From positions 10,231,001 through 10,295,000 of the forward strand of contig CM028340.1 in NCBI GenBank assembly GCA_016647705.1: a DNA stretch of 64,000 nucleotides, in the 5' to 3' direction. Within the stretch, counting starts at the first letter, position 1; each line of letters begins with the position of its first letter. Under the pieces are notes generated by a model. It made no database searches. It was not told where the DNA came from and saw nothing but the letters and a program-made list of their open reading frames with translations. The position numbers and the translations under genes were made by a program. Below are positions 34,890-46,147 of the stretch, in pieces. The DNA is from Eucommia ulmoides (Eukaryota > Streptophyta > Magnoliopsida > Garryales > Eucommiaceae).

Positions 34890-37080
34890 TGTAAGACCCT
34901 GATTTCATGGTTTTTAAGTGTATTTTGGAAAAACAAAATGAAAATGAGAAGTTTGGGGAGAGGAAAGAGTATTTTGACTAAAGATATTTTATATATATAT
35001 ATATGAGTGTGCATGTGTGTTTGTGCCGTGAGCTTATATATATATAAACGTGGTGAGGAATGATTACCATCATTCTGGAAGAAACAACCAAGAGAAAGAG
35101 CGAGAGAGAGAGAGAAAAACGAAGGAGAAGAAGAAGCCATCGGAGAAGCTGTCGGAGATCACTGGTGCTGGTTCAGGGTGTTTTCTCAGGGTTGAGGGTC
35201 ATTTGGGCTATAGGAGTATGCAAGTGTGACATTTTCTGGGATTATATGGAAGCAGGTATGTGTGTGTGAAGGGTGTGTGCTCTGTTTTTCTGTTTGGAGG
35301 GTGTTGTTTTGGTGGGTGTTTTAGTTGGAGTGAAGGGAATGAGGTTGGTAGTATCAGTTGTAAATTTGGGATGGTTGATCGTGGAGGTGGAGTGAGGAAT
35401 TTAAGGGCCGGAGTTAGTGACGAGAAGGGGTAAAGGACTGGTCTGGTTCTGTTCTGTTCTATTAGGGACGAAGCAAGGATCGCTTAGGCGGTAGAAGATC
35501 GCTTAGGCGGTGAAAGAACAGAGAGCAAGAAATCGCGTGATCGCTTAGGCGGTAAAAGAATAGAGAGCAAGAAATCGTATGATCGCTTAGGCGGTGAAAG
35601 AACAGAGAGAGAAATCGCATGATCGCTTAGGCGGTGGAAGATCGCTTAGGCAATAAAACAACAGAGAGCAAGAAATCGCCTGTTCGCCTAGGCGGTGTAT
35701 TTCTGCTTAGGCGGTAGGGAGTAAAAGCATATTCTAGGAAATTTCTAAGAAAAGTGACAATCGTTCTGAAGTAAGTAACGTCTCTTATTAGTTTTTATGA
35801 TTCACTGAATTAGTTTTATAGCCATAACATATCAAATGACAAAATGTGGGGTTGGGAAATTAATAAACGTAGGGTTTGCATCACACGATTAGGTTGTTTT
35901 TCGCTACACTATTAATTTAGGTCCTGTGACAAATAGGTTCACAATTTTCGGAGACTTAGTAGCAGGGAGTCAGGGGAGCTTGCAAGTACGAATTTTCAGG
36001 TGAGTGTACTGTCTTCTTACTAAAATATTTTTCTATATGACGACCTAAATGTTTACTTAAACTGCATGATTTTATAAATGTGATGGATCGAGCAGGTTTT
36101 GTGTGAGTTGGTAAAATGAATTTCCGTGGAATTGTTAGGGTTTTAAAAAGAAGGATATTATAAATAATTTTGTTGGAAATTGACGGTAATTGAATTGACG
36201 ATGGTGTTGTTACTTTGATTTGTGTTGTTGGTTAGACTATGCCATAGTTTATGTCATGTTTGGAGGGTGGTCCGATAGATAGTGATTTATATTATAGTCT
36301 GTCCAGAGGGTGGTTCGGCGTATGGATATTTATTATGATGATTGATATATTTGGTGACTTATATTATTGGCCTCCGGAGACGTCCAGTAGGCGGTGATCT
36401 GCGCAGTTAGGTCCGCTAGGAAGGCATATCCTACGGATGGTTACGGTACCGTTGTAACTCCCGATCGTGAGGTTAAAACGATCACTATGGTTTAGTCGGT
36501 GTGTATGTGGGTGATAAGTAAACTTGAAATGATGTGTTTTTACTAAGATTGGCGATTTACTTCATATAATGATTGGTATGGTTTTACACTGAATGGATTG
36601 GAGAGATATATAAATATATAATTGTTTATTTATTTTCACTGTTTATTTTGAGAAGAGATGTTTATATTATGGTATTTGTATAATTACGCTTGATCCCTTT
36701 TAAAAAGGTATTGAGAATGTATTATTATTTCAAAAATATGTTTTAAAATTACTAAGAAGGCAGTACACTCGCAGGTGCTGTAGAGAAATGCTTGTCCCCT
36801 ACTGGCAGTAGGTCGATTCCGGAAGGGCCGTAGCGGGGAGTATCTTGATAGTGATTCTTTTTGCTTCTGGTTGTATATGTTGGTTAGTTAAAATGAACTA
36901 ATACTTTTGTTGTAAGATCAAGAGAGTCCCAATGGAAGGGGGTATATCTATTTTGTTGACCATAGTAAATAATATTCTTTTTGTGTAAGATATTTTAATT
37001 AGTGTTAGTCATTTTTCGGATTAGTTGTATCGTTGTCACATCAGCCCACGAATGTTGGGTAACCGGGGTAGGTTGTGACA
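34890..37080 (+). repeat. 2.19-kb solo LTR, chromovirus (Tekay/Del)-like
   Basis: It starts TGTAAGACCC and ends GGTTGTGACA, the ends typical of plant Tekay-type chromovirus LTRs. It is flanked by a perfect 5-bp target duplication CAACA (34885-34889, 37081-37085). Length and ends are the basis of the family call. A tandem repeat sits at 35479-35715, and AG-rich low-complexity sequence at 35085-35140. No internal domains are present. The frames inside it are not genes. Confidence 0.85.
35479..35715 (+). repeat. tandem repeat with GATCGCTTAGGCGGT core
   Basis: About eight copies of CGCTTAGGCGGT (or CGCCTAGGCGGT) are separated by GAAAGAACAGAGAGCAAGAAAT-like spacers. The spacing alternates between short (about 15) and long (about 40-55) intervals. 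Confidence 0.85.
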
Positions 37081-37085
37081 CAACA

Positions 37086-37420
37086 CCTCAAGTGTGGATT
37101 GGCGATGGAGATTCACATATTTATCGTTGTGAGTTTTCACCGTTTCAATTCCAGTTGGTGATGCCACCCCCGAGCCAAGACGATCGCATTTATGAGGATC
37201 CGATGTGGTTCACATACCCTACCCCATTTCCAGCTCAGTACGTTCAAGTTCCCCAAGCACAAGAGATGGAGTTGAATCAAGTTGAAAGTCTGAGACATAT
37301 AATGCCAAATCTCGACAGTCTTGAGTGTGTATTAAATCAAAACCCGTACGTGGTGTTATTTGACATGTACTATGGGCAGAAGCCGCTATTTGACAAGCAC
37401 TTCAACATGTCAGGCTCATG
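37086..37420 (+). pseudogene. pol-less element internal ORF, 3' part
   Basis: An open frame of about 110 codons (part of 37002-37421) continues the element after the solo LTR. It is rich in Pro, Gln and aromatic residues (MWFTYPTPFPAQYVQVPQAQ). It ends TCATGACCATAAACC and is followed by CTTGGGAGGCAACCCA (37439-37454), a motif often seen downstream of such internal ORFs in plant pol-less Gypsy derivatives. Function unknown. Confidence 0.45.
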
Positions 37421-37459
37421 ACCATAAACCAAGAGCTTCTTGGGAGGCAACCCATGTAA

Positions 37460-38990
37460 AAAAATAAGTTAAATCTGTCATAGCTGACTTGATTTGGAGC
37501 CAAGATTCTCTTGCCTCCCAAGTACGTGTTTTAAACCCCCTTCTTTATTATCATGCTATATACTGTCATTGGGATCGCTGATGGGTCGTTTTGGGCAGTG
37601 TCTGTGTTAAGTTGGTGGTGATGTGTAGTATGCTTTAGTATATGTTATAGTTGTAGTTTATGTTTTACTGTTGTATCATATGTATGTTTGTTTAGGGTAG
37701 TTATTGTTATGTGCTGAGTTTTAACTTCATCTGGACCATTACCCGATGATGAGTCTGTGCCCTGATTGTTTATTGAGGTTGAGCGTAAAGCTCATTCATT
37801 TGTGTTCTATGAGCTTAACATATCGTTTTAGTAAACGTTATTGTAGATCCTAAATGCACGAGTACGTAAACTCAATATAACACTATCTAATTGATTTGAA
37901 AATGATTATCCGTCACCCAAATTCATGACAATAGGGATTCTAGAACTTGATTTGGAGAAAATTCGAGGTGGCATCCTAGGCGAGGTAGTTCAAGAGATAT
38001 GATTTAGGCAGTCATTTTGTCGCTTGAGCCTTTTAAGCTTACCTTGATACATTATTATCCCTTGTTACCCTATCGAAGCCTAATAGCCGTTTCAATTCTG
38101 AACACTTAACTAATACCATAGCCAATTGAACGTTTTCCAAACCTATATTGCTAAACCAAAAGCACAATCTGAGTGAATCAAGTTAGCATTAGTTATGCTA
38201 CTTGATATAAGCGGTTGGGTATTGGGAAAGCTATTAATTGGTTCGGTATTCGAGTACTCACTTGTTGTTTTTCATTCATATTTCACACACCCCTTAAATT
38301 ATACAAATCAAGTAAGTTTGGGGGTGTGTTTGGTTAAAAAAAAAAACAAAAAAAAAACTATTTAAATATAGTTTTATTCCAGTTTAATTTGACAAGTGAG
38401 TACAACGTTCTTAATATATGTTCAGGGTTATTTCAATTTTATCTGTGGGGTTTCGAGTGTGAGAGTGCCAAGCATGTGCCTCGGGTATTGTCAAGTTAAC
38501 AACGTTAACCTGTTTCCTAATTCTGATATACCCTTGGTCATTTTTCCAAAACCGAACCAAGTTCTAATGATCTTTTTGGACCTATGAACCTATATTAGGG
38601 AAGAATAGAACCCGGGTCAGGCGTATGGATTCCCTATACCTTAATGGTTTAAGTCATGAACTTTATTGATGGATAATCTCATTTAATCAACGGATAGTTG
38701 TATATTTGAGTTTTAACACACACACTCTGACATAATCTAGAATGACGCTTACTATTATTGAACGTTGAAATTCTAGAACACCACATAGTATGATTTATGC
38801 TTGAACTCGATAGGATTGGGGGCCGATAATGGAAAATTTTGTTTGGCCATTAGATAATAATCAAAACTTTCATATTTTTGTTTTTCGTGTTTTTTATTTT
38901 TAGTTTTTAATTTCGTAAGTAATTGTATTTTTTTTTTTCGTATTGTGTGGGTGTTTTGTTTGAGGACTAGCAAAATTTCAAGTTTGGGGT
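37460..38990 (+). other. non-coding 3' interior of pol-less element
   Basis: About 1.5 kb with no coding frame of note, ending in the purine-rich AAGTTTGGGGT before the 3' LTR. A second similar tract, AAGTTTGGGGGTGTG, occurs at 38309-38323. Confidence 0.6.
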
Positions 38991-38993
38991 AAT

Positions 38994-40325
38994 TAATAGG
39001 TGTAATTCGTATTATTATGTTTTAATACGTTTTTATTCCTTTTGTTATAAATCAGGTGAGTGGGGTGAAAAAGAATGAAAATGGATCATAAATGATCAAA
39101 TCGGATCAAGAACAGTGGGAAAACAAGTATAAGGGCAAAATTCATACCTGCAGCCTATCGCCGCGGCGTCTAGACCACTGTCGCGGTGGTCAACATGCAG
39201 AGAAGGGCCTTATTCTTGTTGAACATCCACTGCCACGATAGTGAAACCATAGAAAGGTCCTTACTCCTACAGCTGAGTCCACCATTGAGGCCGTGACTTA
39301 ACTGACATGCCTACCGCCGCGGCGGTCACTCTGGACCAGAATTAGATATTTATTTAGATATTTTGTTCCCTATTTCTTATCCTCTCCTCTTCCGTTTGGC
39401 CATGAGAGCTCATTTAGGGTTAGGATATTTTAGAGAGAGTTTTAGGGAGTGTTCAACCAATTTCGAAGGAGAAGAACACGTTGCGAAGAAGGAGAAATGA
39501 TCCCGAAGCGTTTTTAACGACAAATCTTCGGACTACGGCTAAGTTTCTTTCGTTTCTTCTTTATTTTCTTAATTTTGGTAGGTTATTGAATATGTTGAGC
39601 TCATTTTTCCTTGTGTGAACGGTTATGGTCATGAGTTAAACAAATTTTGTCTAGGGATTAATAATATTTATGAAAATGTTGTTTGTTTGACTTTATGGTT
39701 GTTATTAGCTATTTGATTGTGTTTGTCGTATTGTTATATTTATTATGATTGGATAGATATATTGAGAATACGAGGTTTAACACTTGGGAGAGGTAACCCC
39801 GAATTCGGACTAAGTTAAACACAACTCGATGATCTAATAACCCGGGAGTGAGTTGGAAAGTGTGCAATCAATGACGTTAGGGTGAGACTCACGTGACGTA
39901 GTGTCATTAAGACATTGAGGGGGATTTCTTCATTGACACAAAGTCGCATATTCACTCGTTTTACACTCGGGAGATGTGGCGTGTGAGTTTACGATACAGA
40001 GATTGTCAGATAGGTCGAATGTCGTTATTGTAAACTAAATGAGAGCAAACACGTTTATATAAACAAAGTTAATCCCTCAGAAATATTTTTCCTAAACATC
40101 TCAATATAGTATTATAGTTTAATTAGATTAATTAACTTAGTATTAGTATATTATTAATTATAAACATATTTTTACTGCCTAGATAAAATTAGGTTATGAT
40201 AATTACGGTAATTGATAATAATCTCAACCAATCCCTGTGGATACGATACCCTTACTCTCCCCATCTACACTAAAACTTGACCCTTACACTTGCGATGAAA
40301 GTGGCAACGTAATATTTCGCCACCA
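38994..40325 (+). repeat. 3' LTR of pol-less element
   Basis: 1332 bp, TAATAGGTGTAATT...CGCCACCA. Matches 32764-34126 over its length with many substitutions, so the insertion is not recent. Confidence 0.88.
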
Positions 40326-40329
40326 CTCA

Positions 40330-41735
40330 TCTTTTCAACATCATTAGAATTTGATTATTCACAACTGCTAAGCAGGCGATGTCGATGGGTGGTTTTTGTT
40401 CCAGTCCCAAGCACATAAGTTTCAATTCCAACCAAAATTCAGGGGTTGAAGTTTGTCACCCCTGCCGCTGGGACCCCCCTCCTAATAATTTGTTCCCTTG
40501 AGCCTGCCACAATCAGTGTTCCTCCACCTCCTCTTGCTTCCACAACGTCCAACAAGGGAACACCTACTTCTCCAAGCAATTGTGGCGTGTCTCGTGAGAA
40601 GATGGGCCCTTTTATCCTAAATCACCAAGAGATCTTTGATAATGACGTCCAAACTTTATTTGAGCATTCCTGGGACAAGAGTTAGGCCAAGATATGGAGT
40701 CTTAGTCATGTAGAGCTCTTCTAGACTCTCATTTGCGTACTTCTCTAGGTAGTCTTATTTTTTTTCAGTATGCTTGCATTCTTTTGAAGCTGGTTTATGG
40801 GTTTTGATCAAATGATACTGTATTATAGAGTATCCATCTTTATTTTGCATTGGCAGGGACCTCTGATAACATGCTTGAGTTTGATACTTAGCTTATACAT
40901 CAGTTGACAGAGTCTAGTCGACTGGAGGAAGACCTTCGCGTTCTTCAAGAGCAGAAGGTTTATCTTGAGATTGACCTGGCAGTAGCAAGGCCATCCAAGA
41001 AAAAATTCAAAGCTAATCTGCACGCAACTAACGTTCAATGCGATGTTCTACAGAAGAGTAACCAGCTGCTGATCACTAAGAACAACAGGTTCTTTGCTGA
41101 GAACATTTTGCTTAGAGGAGAGCTCAACTCAGCACAATTGGAGGTCAATTTACAGAAGACTAGTCTCCAGGCTAAGGGTGATGCCCTCTAGGCCAAGGAT
41201 GTTTTCTTCCAAGCTAAGGATGACGCCCTCCAGCGTTTGGAGAATGAGAAAAGCTAGGTTTCTGCGGAACTGGCCAAGGAGAAACTTAGGATTGATGGAA
41301 TAGAGAGAAGGTCTTCTAGTTAGTCGAAAGTGGTGGAGAGGTTGTCTGCAAAGATAGAGCAGAGGGTGAAGGAGAGTGATGAGAGGATTGCTAAGCTTTG
41401 GGAGCAATTCAACATCCTAAAAGAAAGTATCCAATTGGTCAGCTACCGATATTGCCAAAGCTTGATGGTGACGGAACACCCAAAGCTCGACCTTTCTTTT
41501 TTGGAGAGAAAACTTGATGGTGAGGTAAGAGAGAAAGATGGTGCCACTGCTGAAGGTGAGGTACCATCTGCTGAGTTGGCAATCCCTCATCTAGAGATTT
41601 CTACGTTTGCTGCTGAGGTGCCCATTTTTACCTCAATCCCAAGCTCTTCTGATCAGTTCGTCATTGGTCCAACTTTTCCTTTTGTGGATCAATCTTTAGC
41701 TCTATCTTCAGCGTCATAGTCTTCAGCTCAACTCG
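40330..41735 (+). pseudogene. TE A extra ORF, C-terminal coiled-coil part
   Basis: It resumes the ORF interrupted at 31330. Frame 40904-41191 reads LEEDLRVLQEQKVYLEIDLA and KKKFKANLHATNVQCDVLQK. This is a heptad-rich coiled coil that aligns with TE B 56300-56490 (VEAKVQELEVEKLKIATDLA). Frame 41330-41719 continues the coil and ends in an acidic, Ser/Pro-rich tail (EVPSAELAIPHLE), like the TE B tail near 56940-56999. Several stops and frameshifts separate the pieces; an intron near 40690-40860 is possible, as in TE B. Confidence 0.7.
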
Positions 41736-42190
41736 TGGTAAACCAAGTTCAAGCTTTACCCAATGATCTAATCGGTGCTCTTGCTAGACTCCAAATTGCT
41801 GGCCAACTAGATGTCGTAGACTAGGGTTTGATGCCCTTAATTGACAATTGTGTTTTCAGTTTTTAATGCCTATTACTTTTGTAATTATGATACGTTTTTA
41901 ATTATAACGTGTTTAAACAGTAGCAACCCCTATTAGTATTGGAAATAAGCTTTTATAATTACCGTACATCTTTCACCACTTCACGTCACCTATTTGTCAT
42001 AAATGCATATACTTAACGATTTTTTTTCACTTTCTTTGTCATTTTTATTCATCAATTTGTCTATTTAAATCCAAATCATGCATTGAGGTTTTACACACCC
42101 AATGTTTTCTTTCCCTTTGTTTGAGATTTCATATAGCCTTTTCTTCTTCCTTATTTACTTTCTCATGCGTCTCCTGCCAAAGCTATGTAA

Positions 42191-42640
42191 ATGCCATCGT
42201 CGTCCTCCTTCTTCGATTCTATTCTAAACAAGAGGCATAAGGAGATCAAAATGGGCCAGAACTTTTGTGAGTTGATAAAAATGGAGAAGACCTTTTCCGA
42301 AGAGCATTCGCGTATCCGAGCTATTCAAGACGCCTATGCCGTCTTCTATCCCCTAGAGGTTGCTCATTTACATGTTGTCTCTTAGCTCTAGGAACTTATA
42401 GAACATCTAAGGAGGGAAGACAAGGAGAATCGCGAGCTGATGGGCCACGTGTAGCTCCATAAAGAGTATGCCGACCTAATGAATTAGAGGTGAGATAAAC
42501 TTTGGGAAAATAATGAGGAGAATAAGGAGAAGATCTAAGAGTTGGTCCGTGCGATCAACCAATACGAGAAGCATAACTTCTACCATTCCAAATCGGACTC
42601 AGAGAAGTTAGGTCATCTCCTTTCTCCTAGGTCGGATTAG
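42191..42640 (+). pseudogene. TE A second small ORF
   Basis: One reading frame of about 149 codons with five internal stops starts MPSSSSFFDSILNKRHKEIK. It ends in a Ser/Asp/Glu-rich tail after INQYEKHNFYHSKSD. It aligns end to end with the intact 154-residue ORF at 57338-57802 of TE B. Helical, charged, no known domain recognised. Confidence 0.7.
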
Positions 42641-42644
42641 TGCC

Positions 42645-43050
42645 ACCCATCTTAGCCCTGGTTTATGCAGAAAAGGTTTTTAGACTTCTTAGTTTTTTAT
42701 TTTTTTATTTTTTCATTTTAGTAATGTGAACATTTTTTTGTTCTTCTCTTTTTCATTTATTTATTATTATTTTATTTTTTTTATGATGAGGTACACAACC
42801 TTCCCCCCTTTTTTTGTTTAATACAAACTGGGTTTTAGTGTTTTTTATGGGGGTCTTTATATAATGCTTGCATTCTTATTGTTGTTGTATATATGTTTGT
42901 TGCATTCTTAGTGCTACTGTGTATGATTTTTCTTGTTATTCCTTTGCTTACCCTCCCTTATAATGTGTTAGTTTACCCAACTTGTTATGAATCGACATAT
43001 GCTTTTGGCTGAATAAACAAAAATCCTTATAGGTAGATTGAACTTTATAC
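42645..43050. other. non-coding tail of TE A and junction
   Basis: Poly-T-rich sequence with TTTGTTTAATACAAACTGGG resembling the TE B ORF2/pol junction (57838-57860). Similarity to TE B is lost by about 42850. Confidence 0.45.
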
Positions 43051-43055
43051 ACAGG

Positions 43056-44110
43056 TTATTTGGATGCCCTATCTCCTTTCGACTTTGCCTCTATATACTA
43101 GAGATGGGGAAGATATATGGATGGTAACGCTGCCCCTCATTTGCTACAAGATCGTTGACCACACGTATTCCCTACGCGTGCTACGACAGTTTGATTATCA
43201 GCAAGGGATTACTCAACCGGTAATTATGGATAAGAAGTTGCACAAAATTACTCGACGAGGACACTTCAGTGCGAATTGGACTGAGAAACACCACATACAT
43301 ATAGTTGTGTGGAATAGGTGACGAGCACCAGATGTGGGCAACTTTGAGCGAGAGATTGGGGTTGACTAAGAATACATGGACTAGTATTGGAGAATCACAC
43401 GAAGGTTCTTGGTTCACCCGGAGTACTGACCTGAGTTCGAGTATCTAGTAATAGAATGACAAGTGGTGTTAGATGTATGATCACATTTAGTATACCATAT
43501 ATTTAGTTATATGAGTTTGATTATCTTGTTATTATTCATGTATTAACATAACGATTGTATGATTAACTTCAGAAATGGATGCCACCTGGCGGAGGTGTAC
43601 CGTCGTTTACCGCGCTATGTGTCAATTGACGTTCCTCTATTTCTTCAGGCTGCTCCTCAGCCATAGAATTCTAACACCTACTGTCCAGGTAGTGTGGGGG
43701 TGATATTGGACCTTCTACATCATATAGCATGGGTGCTGATGCCGGACCATCTAGAACGCACAACATGGGTAATGATACTAGGCCATCCAACGTGTACCAG
43801 ATGCATGACCCTTATTCGCATTACGCATCGCAGCTAGGTACATGGCCGTCATCGTTATTCGTCACTCTAGCAATGGACGAAATTGTGTCAACTTCAAGCG
43901 TGATTCCTCCGATGGCATTTGTCCAACCCACAAGATTGGAAAGACTAGTGTCATCGGTGCCGTGGTTTCGGAGACGACGTGGATGCCACCCTGGGGATGA
44001 TGCAACAATAGTTCATGGAGTTTAGACAAGTTAAACAGGTTTATGAGGAGGTAGATGAACCTTATATTGCTCAACGTCGAGGGTGGAGGAATGTCCGACG
44101 TAGGGGATGC
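43056..44110 (+). pseudogene. plant mobile domain (PMD) gene relic
   Basis: After an acceptor-like CACAG at 43051-43055 the frame reads VIWMPYLLSTLPLY, DIWMVTLPLICYKIVDHTYS and LRVLRQFDYQQGI. It continues with LHKITRRGHFSANWTEKHHI and HIVVWNR. This is the C-terminal half of the plant mobile domain (PF10536 type, often labelled serine/threonine phosphatase 7 long-form homologue). A stop follows at 43319. A probable intron (about 43470-43572, ending TTCAG) precedes a second exon with EVYRRLPRYVSIDVPLF and, in another frame, a Gly/Ser/Tyr-rich tail (43729-44025). The N-terminal half is missing. PMD genes occur as host genes and inside transposons. Confidence 0.72.
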
Positions 44111-44277
44111 GGTACATAGTTATATAATTGATAATTTACCTATAGGAATCTAAATACTTTTTGTTTTTTCCCACATAGTTATATAGGAATGTACATAGTT
44201 AGTAAATATTTTTTTTTTTGTAACGTTTGTAGATTTAGAAAGTTGTTGATCTACAATATATATTTCTTTTGGAAGTT

Positions 44278-44309
44278 GTTGAGTGTATATATATATATAT
44301 ATACTCAAC
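44278..44309. repeat. palindromic TA microsatellite
   Basis: GTTGAGT-(GTATATA...TATAT)-ACTCAAC: a short TA run enclosed by perfect 7-base inverted arms. The remainder of 44111-44917 is AT-rich without a gene. Confidence 0.8.
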
Positions 44310-44917
44310 TACTTTCCACTCCGTATGCCTTTTAAGGATTTCTCCGGAATCTTAGACTCCTTTTCGATCTCTCATTCAAATTTTGTATCAATTTCAGAAG
44401 CAATATACACGGTATATCAATAACTTTTTATGCAAATACATATTGATGTACATTATTATACACGTTTGTTGTATTTTCTACTCTATCTTGGAGACTTGTA
44501 TATACATATTTATTTATCATGAATTTGAAAGATTATTTTTCAAAGGCAAACATGATATAGACAAGGTATAACTAAGAAATTACATAACAAACACCACCAC
44601 CTATCAATTGAAACACCACTTAACTAATGGATAATTTTATTTATTTCACATAATATATTATGGAGTACATTGAAAGAGTATAATATTAAAGGCAAAATAA
44701 CTTAAAATAATCATAAACATCATATTGAAATTAAATGCGTTAACAAGTACAATTAATTATAAAAAGAAGAAAAAAACATTGCATAAATTAGAAACATGTT
44801 TAACGATATTTGTTACAAAACTCATAACAAAGACAATACTTAAGAAATACAGTACATAACATCATGAAAATAGTGACAAGAAACACTTAAAAAGACAATT
44901 GAACTGCCAAAAATTCT

Positions 44918-45424
44918 TTATTTTTCATTGGACTTGTATCTCTCAGACAAATATTTATTGTTATTTATCACGTTATCGTATTCGTTTGGAGAGATTGCTC
45001 TATTGCTTGCGGCAGCCATTTCATTGGCTAGTTGTAGTATATAATATTTAATCCTATGCAACAACATTTGATTATTCACCAGGTGAATTCGTGTAATAGC
45101 ATATTCAATCTTGGTTGTGTCATTAATTATACATCGTCTAGGCATCTAAAGACTTCGACGATGCAGAATTGGTGTATTAAGATCTCTCATACAAGATATA
45201 AGGTTGTTAGACTCATTCACCCTGTATTCCCATTCTTGGTGTAAATCGGCGTGATACTCTATCGGATTGGTATCTTGATCACTCCTGTAATCATCATAAT
45301 ATAGTTGTAGAACCCAACAACTTTGGTGATCCCACGGTCCAGGCTAACCCCAAATACCATAAGAGTTATCCTCACTTAAAAAACCAAATGAGTTTTCTTC
45401 ACTTGAATTAATATGTGAAGACAT
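44918..45424 (-). pseudogene. unrecognised ORF family, member 1
   Basis: From ATG at 45424-45422 one reading frame runs 169 codons to the stop at 44918, interrupted only by two in-frame TAG codons (after ...DNSYGIWG and just before MPRRCIIND). It contains HQEWEYRVNESNN and LHRIKYYILQLANEMAAAS. It is related to member 2 just upstream (W-x-E-x-x-Y-R-V-N-x-S and following positions). A start MSSHINSSEENSFGF precedes an acidic, aromatic region. I recognise no domain. It may be a transposon accessory protein or a decayed plant-specific family. Confidence 0.5.
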
Positions 45425-45712
45425 CACGAAAATTATAGGTTGAATAGTTTCTTTATAAATATTATACTACACATTACGAGTTAACAAAAAACAATAATAG
45501 CTCTTTTAAAACATAATTACTGAAAAATAATGTTTTAGAACTTATGTACACGAGACTGAACTAAAAAAAACTAACCCAACACCACCTATCAATTGAAAGA
45601 TAGAAAATCAATTATTTGGTAGAAGTAGCGTTATTATAATTTAACGTAGAAACGATACATTAGACTTCAAAGGAAATACATAGTTAAACTGTAATTTATC
45701 AACGCAAAAACA

Positions 45713-46147
45713 TTAAACATTACTCTCATCATCATACATTTCAATATCAGACTGATATTGAGGTTTCCTTGCGTATCTCATGTAAGTACACGCTTCGGTA
45801 ACCAAACCTTCTTCGAGACGCTCACGTGCCGTCATTTCAAGCTCGTATCGAAAAAGTCAAATTTGCATTCGATTATTTTCTTCATGATCGCGATGCAACG
45901 TCATCTGAAGGTTATATGGTGTGTCTATTGGCATTGTTCTAGTCAATTGATGCACTATTGAAATATTATATTGTCTAAATTTATCCACTATAATCTCTGA
46001 TTGATTAACACGATAAGTGTATTCCTTCCACATTCTTACAACCCACCATGAAGAGTAACGAACTCTTGGATCTAAAGAATATGAGAATTCGTCTTCCAAA
46101 AGCCAGTAACGTCCCATTGAACGATACAAATCTCTCACCGTGTACAT
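45713..46147 (-). pseudogene. unrecognised ORF family, member 2
   Basis: One frame of 145 codons starts MYTVRDLYRSMGRYWLLEDE. It contains WWVVRMWKEYTYRVNQSEII and ends with a TAA at 45713, with a single in-frame TGA at 45857-45859. After that stop, meaningful-looking sequence continues (LFRYELEMTARERLEEGL, then an acidic tail). It resembles member 1 in the central W...YRVN.S region. Both members are followed downstream by the same ACACCACCTATCAATTGAAA sequence (45578 and 44591), so they form a tandem duplication of about 1 kb. Confidence 0.5.

Larger units (their letters stand above)
32764..40325 (+). mobile_element. non-autonomous (pol-less) Tat/Athila-type LTR element
   Basis: LTRs 32764-34126 and 38994-40325 are clearly homologous. 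A primer site TGGCGCCGTTATCGAGAAT starts at 34133, the form used by Athila/Tat-type plant Gypsy elements, and a purine-rich AAGTTTGGGGT precedes the 3' LTR. The flanking 5-mers are CTCAA and CTCAT. After removal of the solo LTR at 34890-37080 the interior is only about 2.7 kb. It has no protease, RT, RNase H or integrase, so the element fits a large retrotransposon derivative mobilised in trans. Confidence 0.85.
29569..42850 (-). mobile_element. TE A: truncated Gypsy/Tat-type element, split by nested insertions
   Basis: The left LTR (29569 to about 30175) and the sense (+) ORFs match TE B (53953-57865) in order and content: LTR, gypsy-type ORF with coiled coil, second small coiled-coil ORF. 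The body is 29569-31330 plus 40326-42850, separated by a solo LTR and a 7.6-kb LTR element. The gag-pol half and second LTR expected beyond 42850 are absent. Strand is given as that of the missing gag-pol, by analogy with TE B. Confidence 0.75.

Noticed and set aside
35060-35269. Arg/Glu-rich basic frame
   Set aside because: Lies inside the solo LTR 34890-37080 in AG-rich low-complexity sequence.
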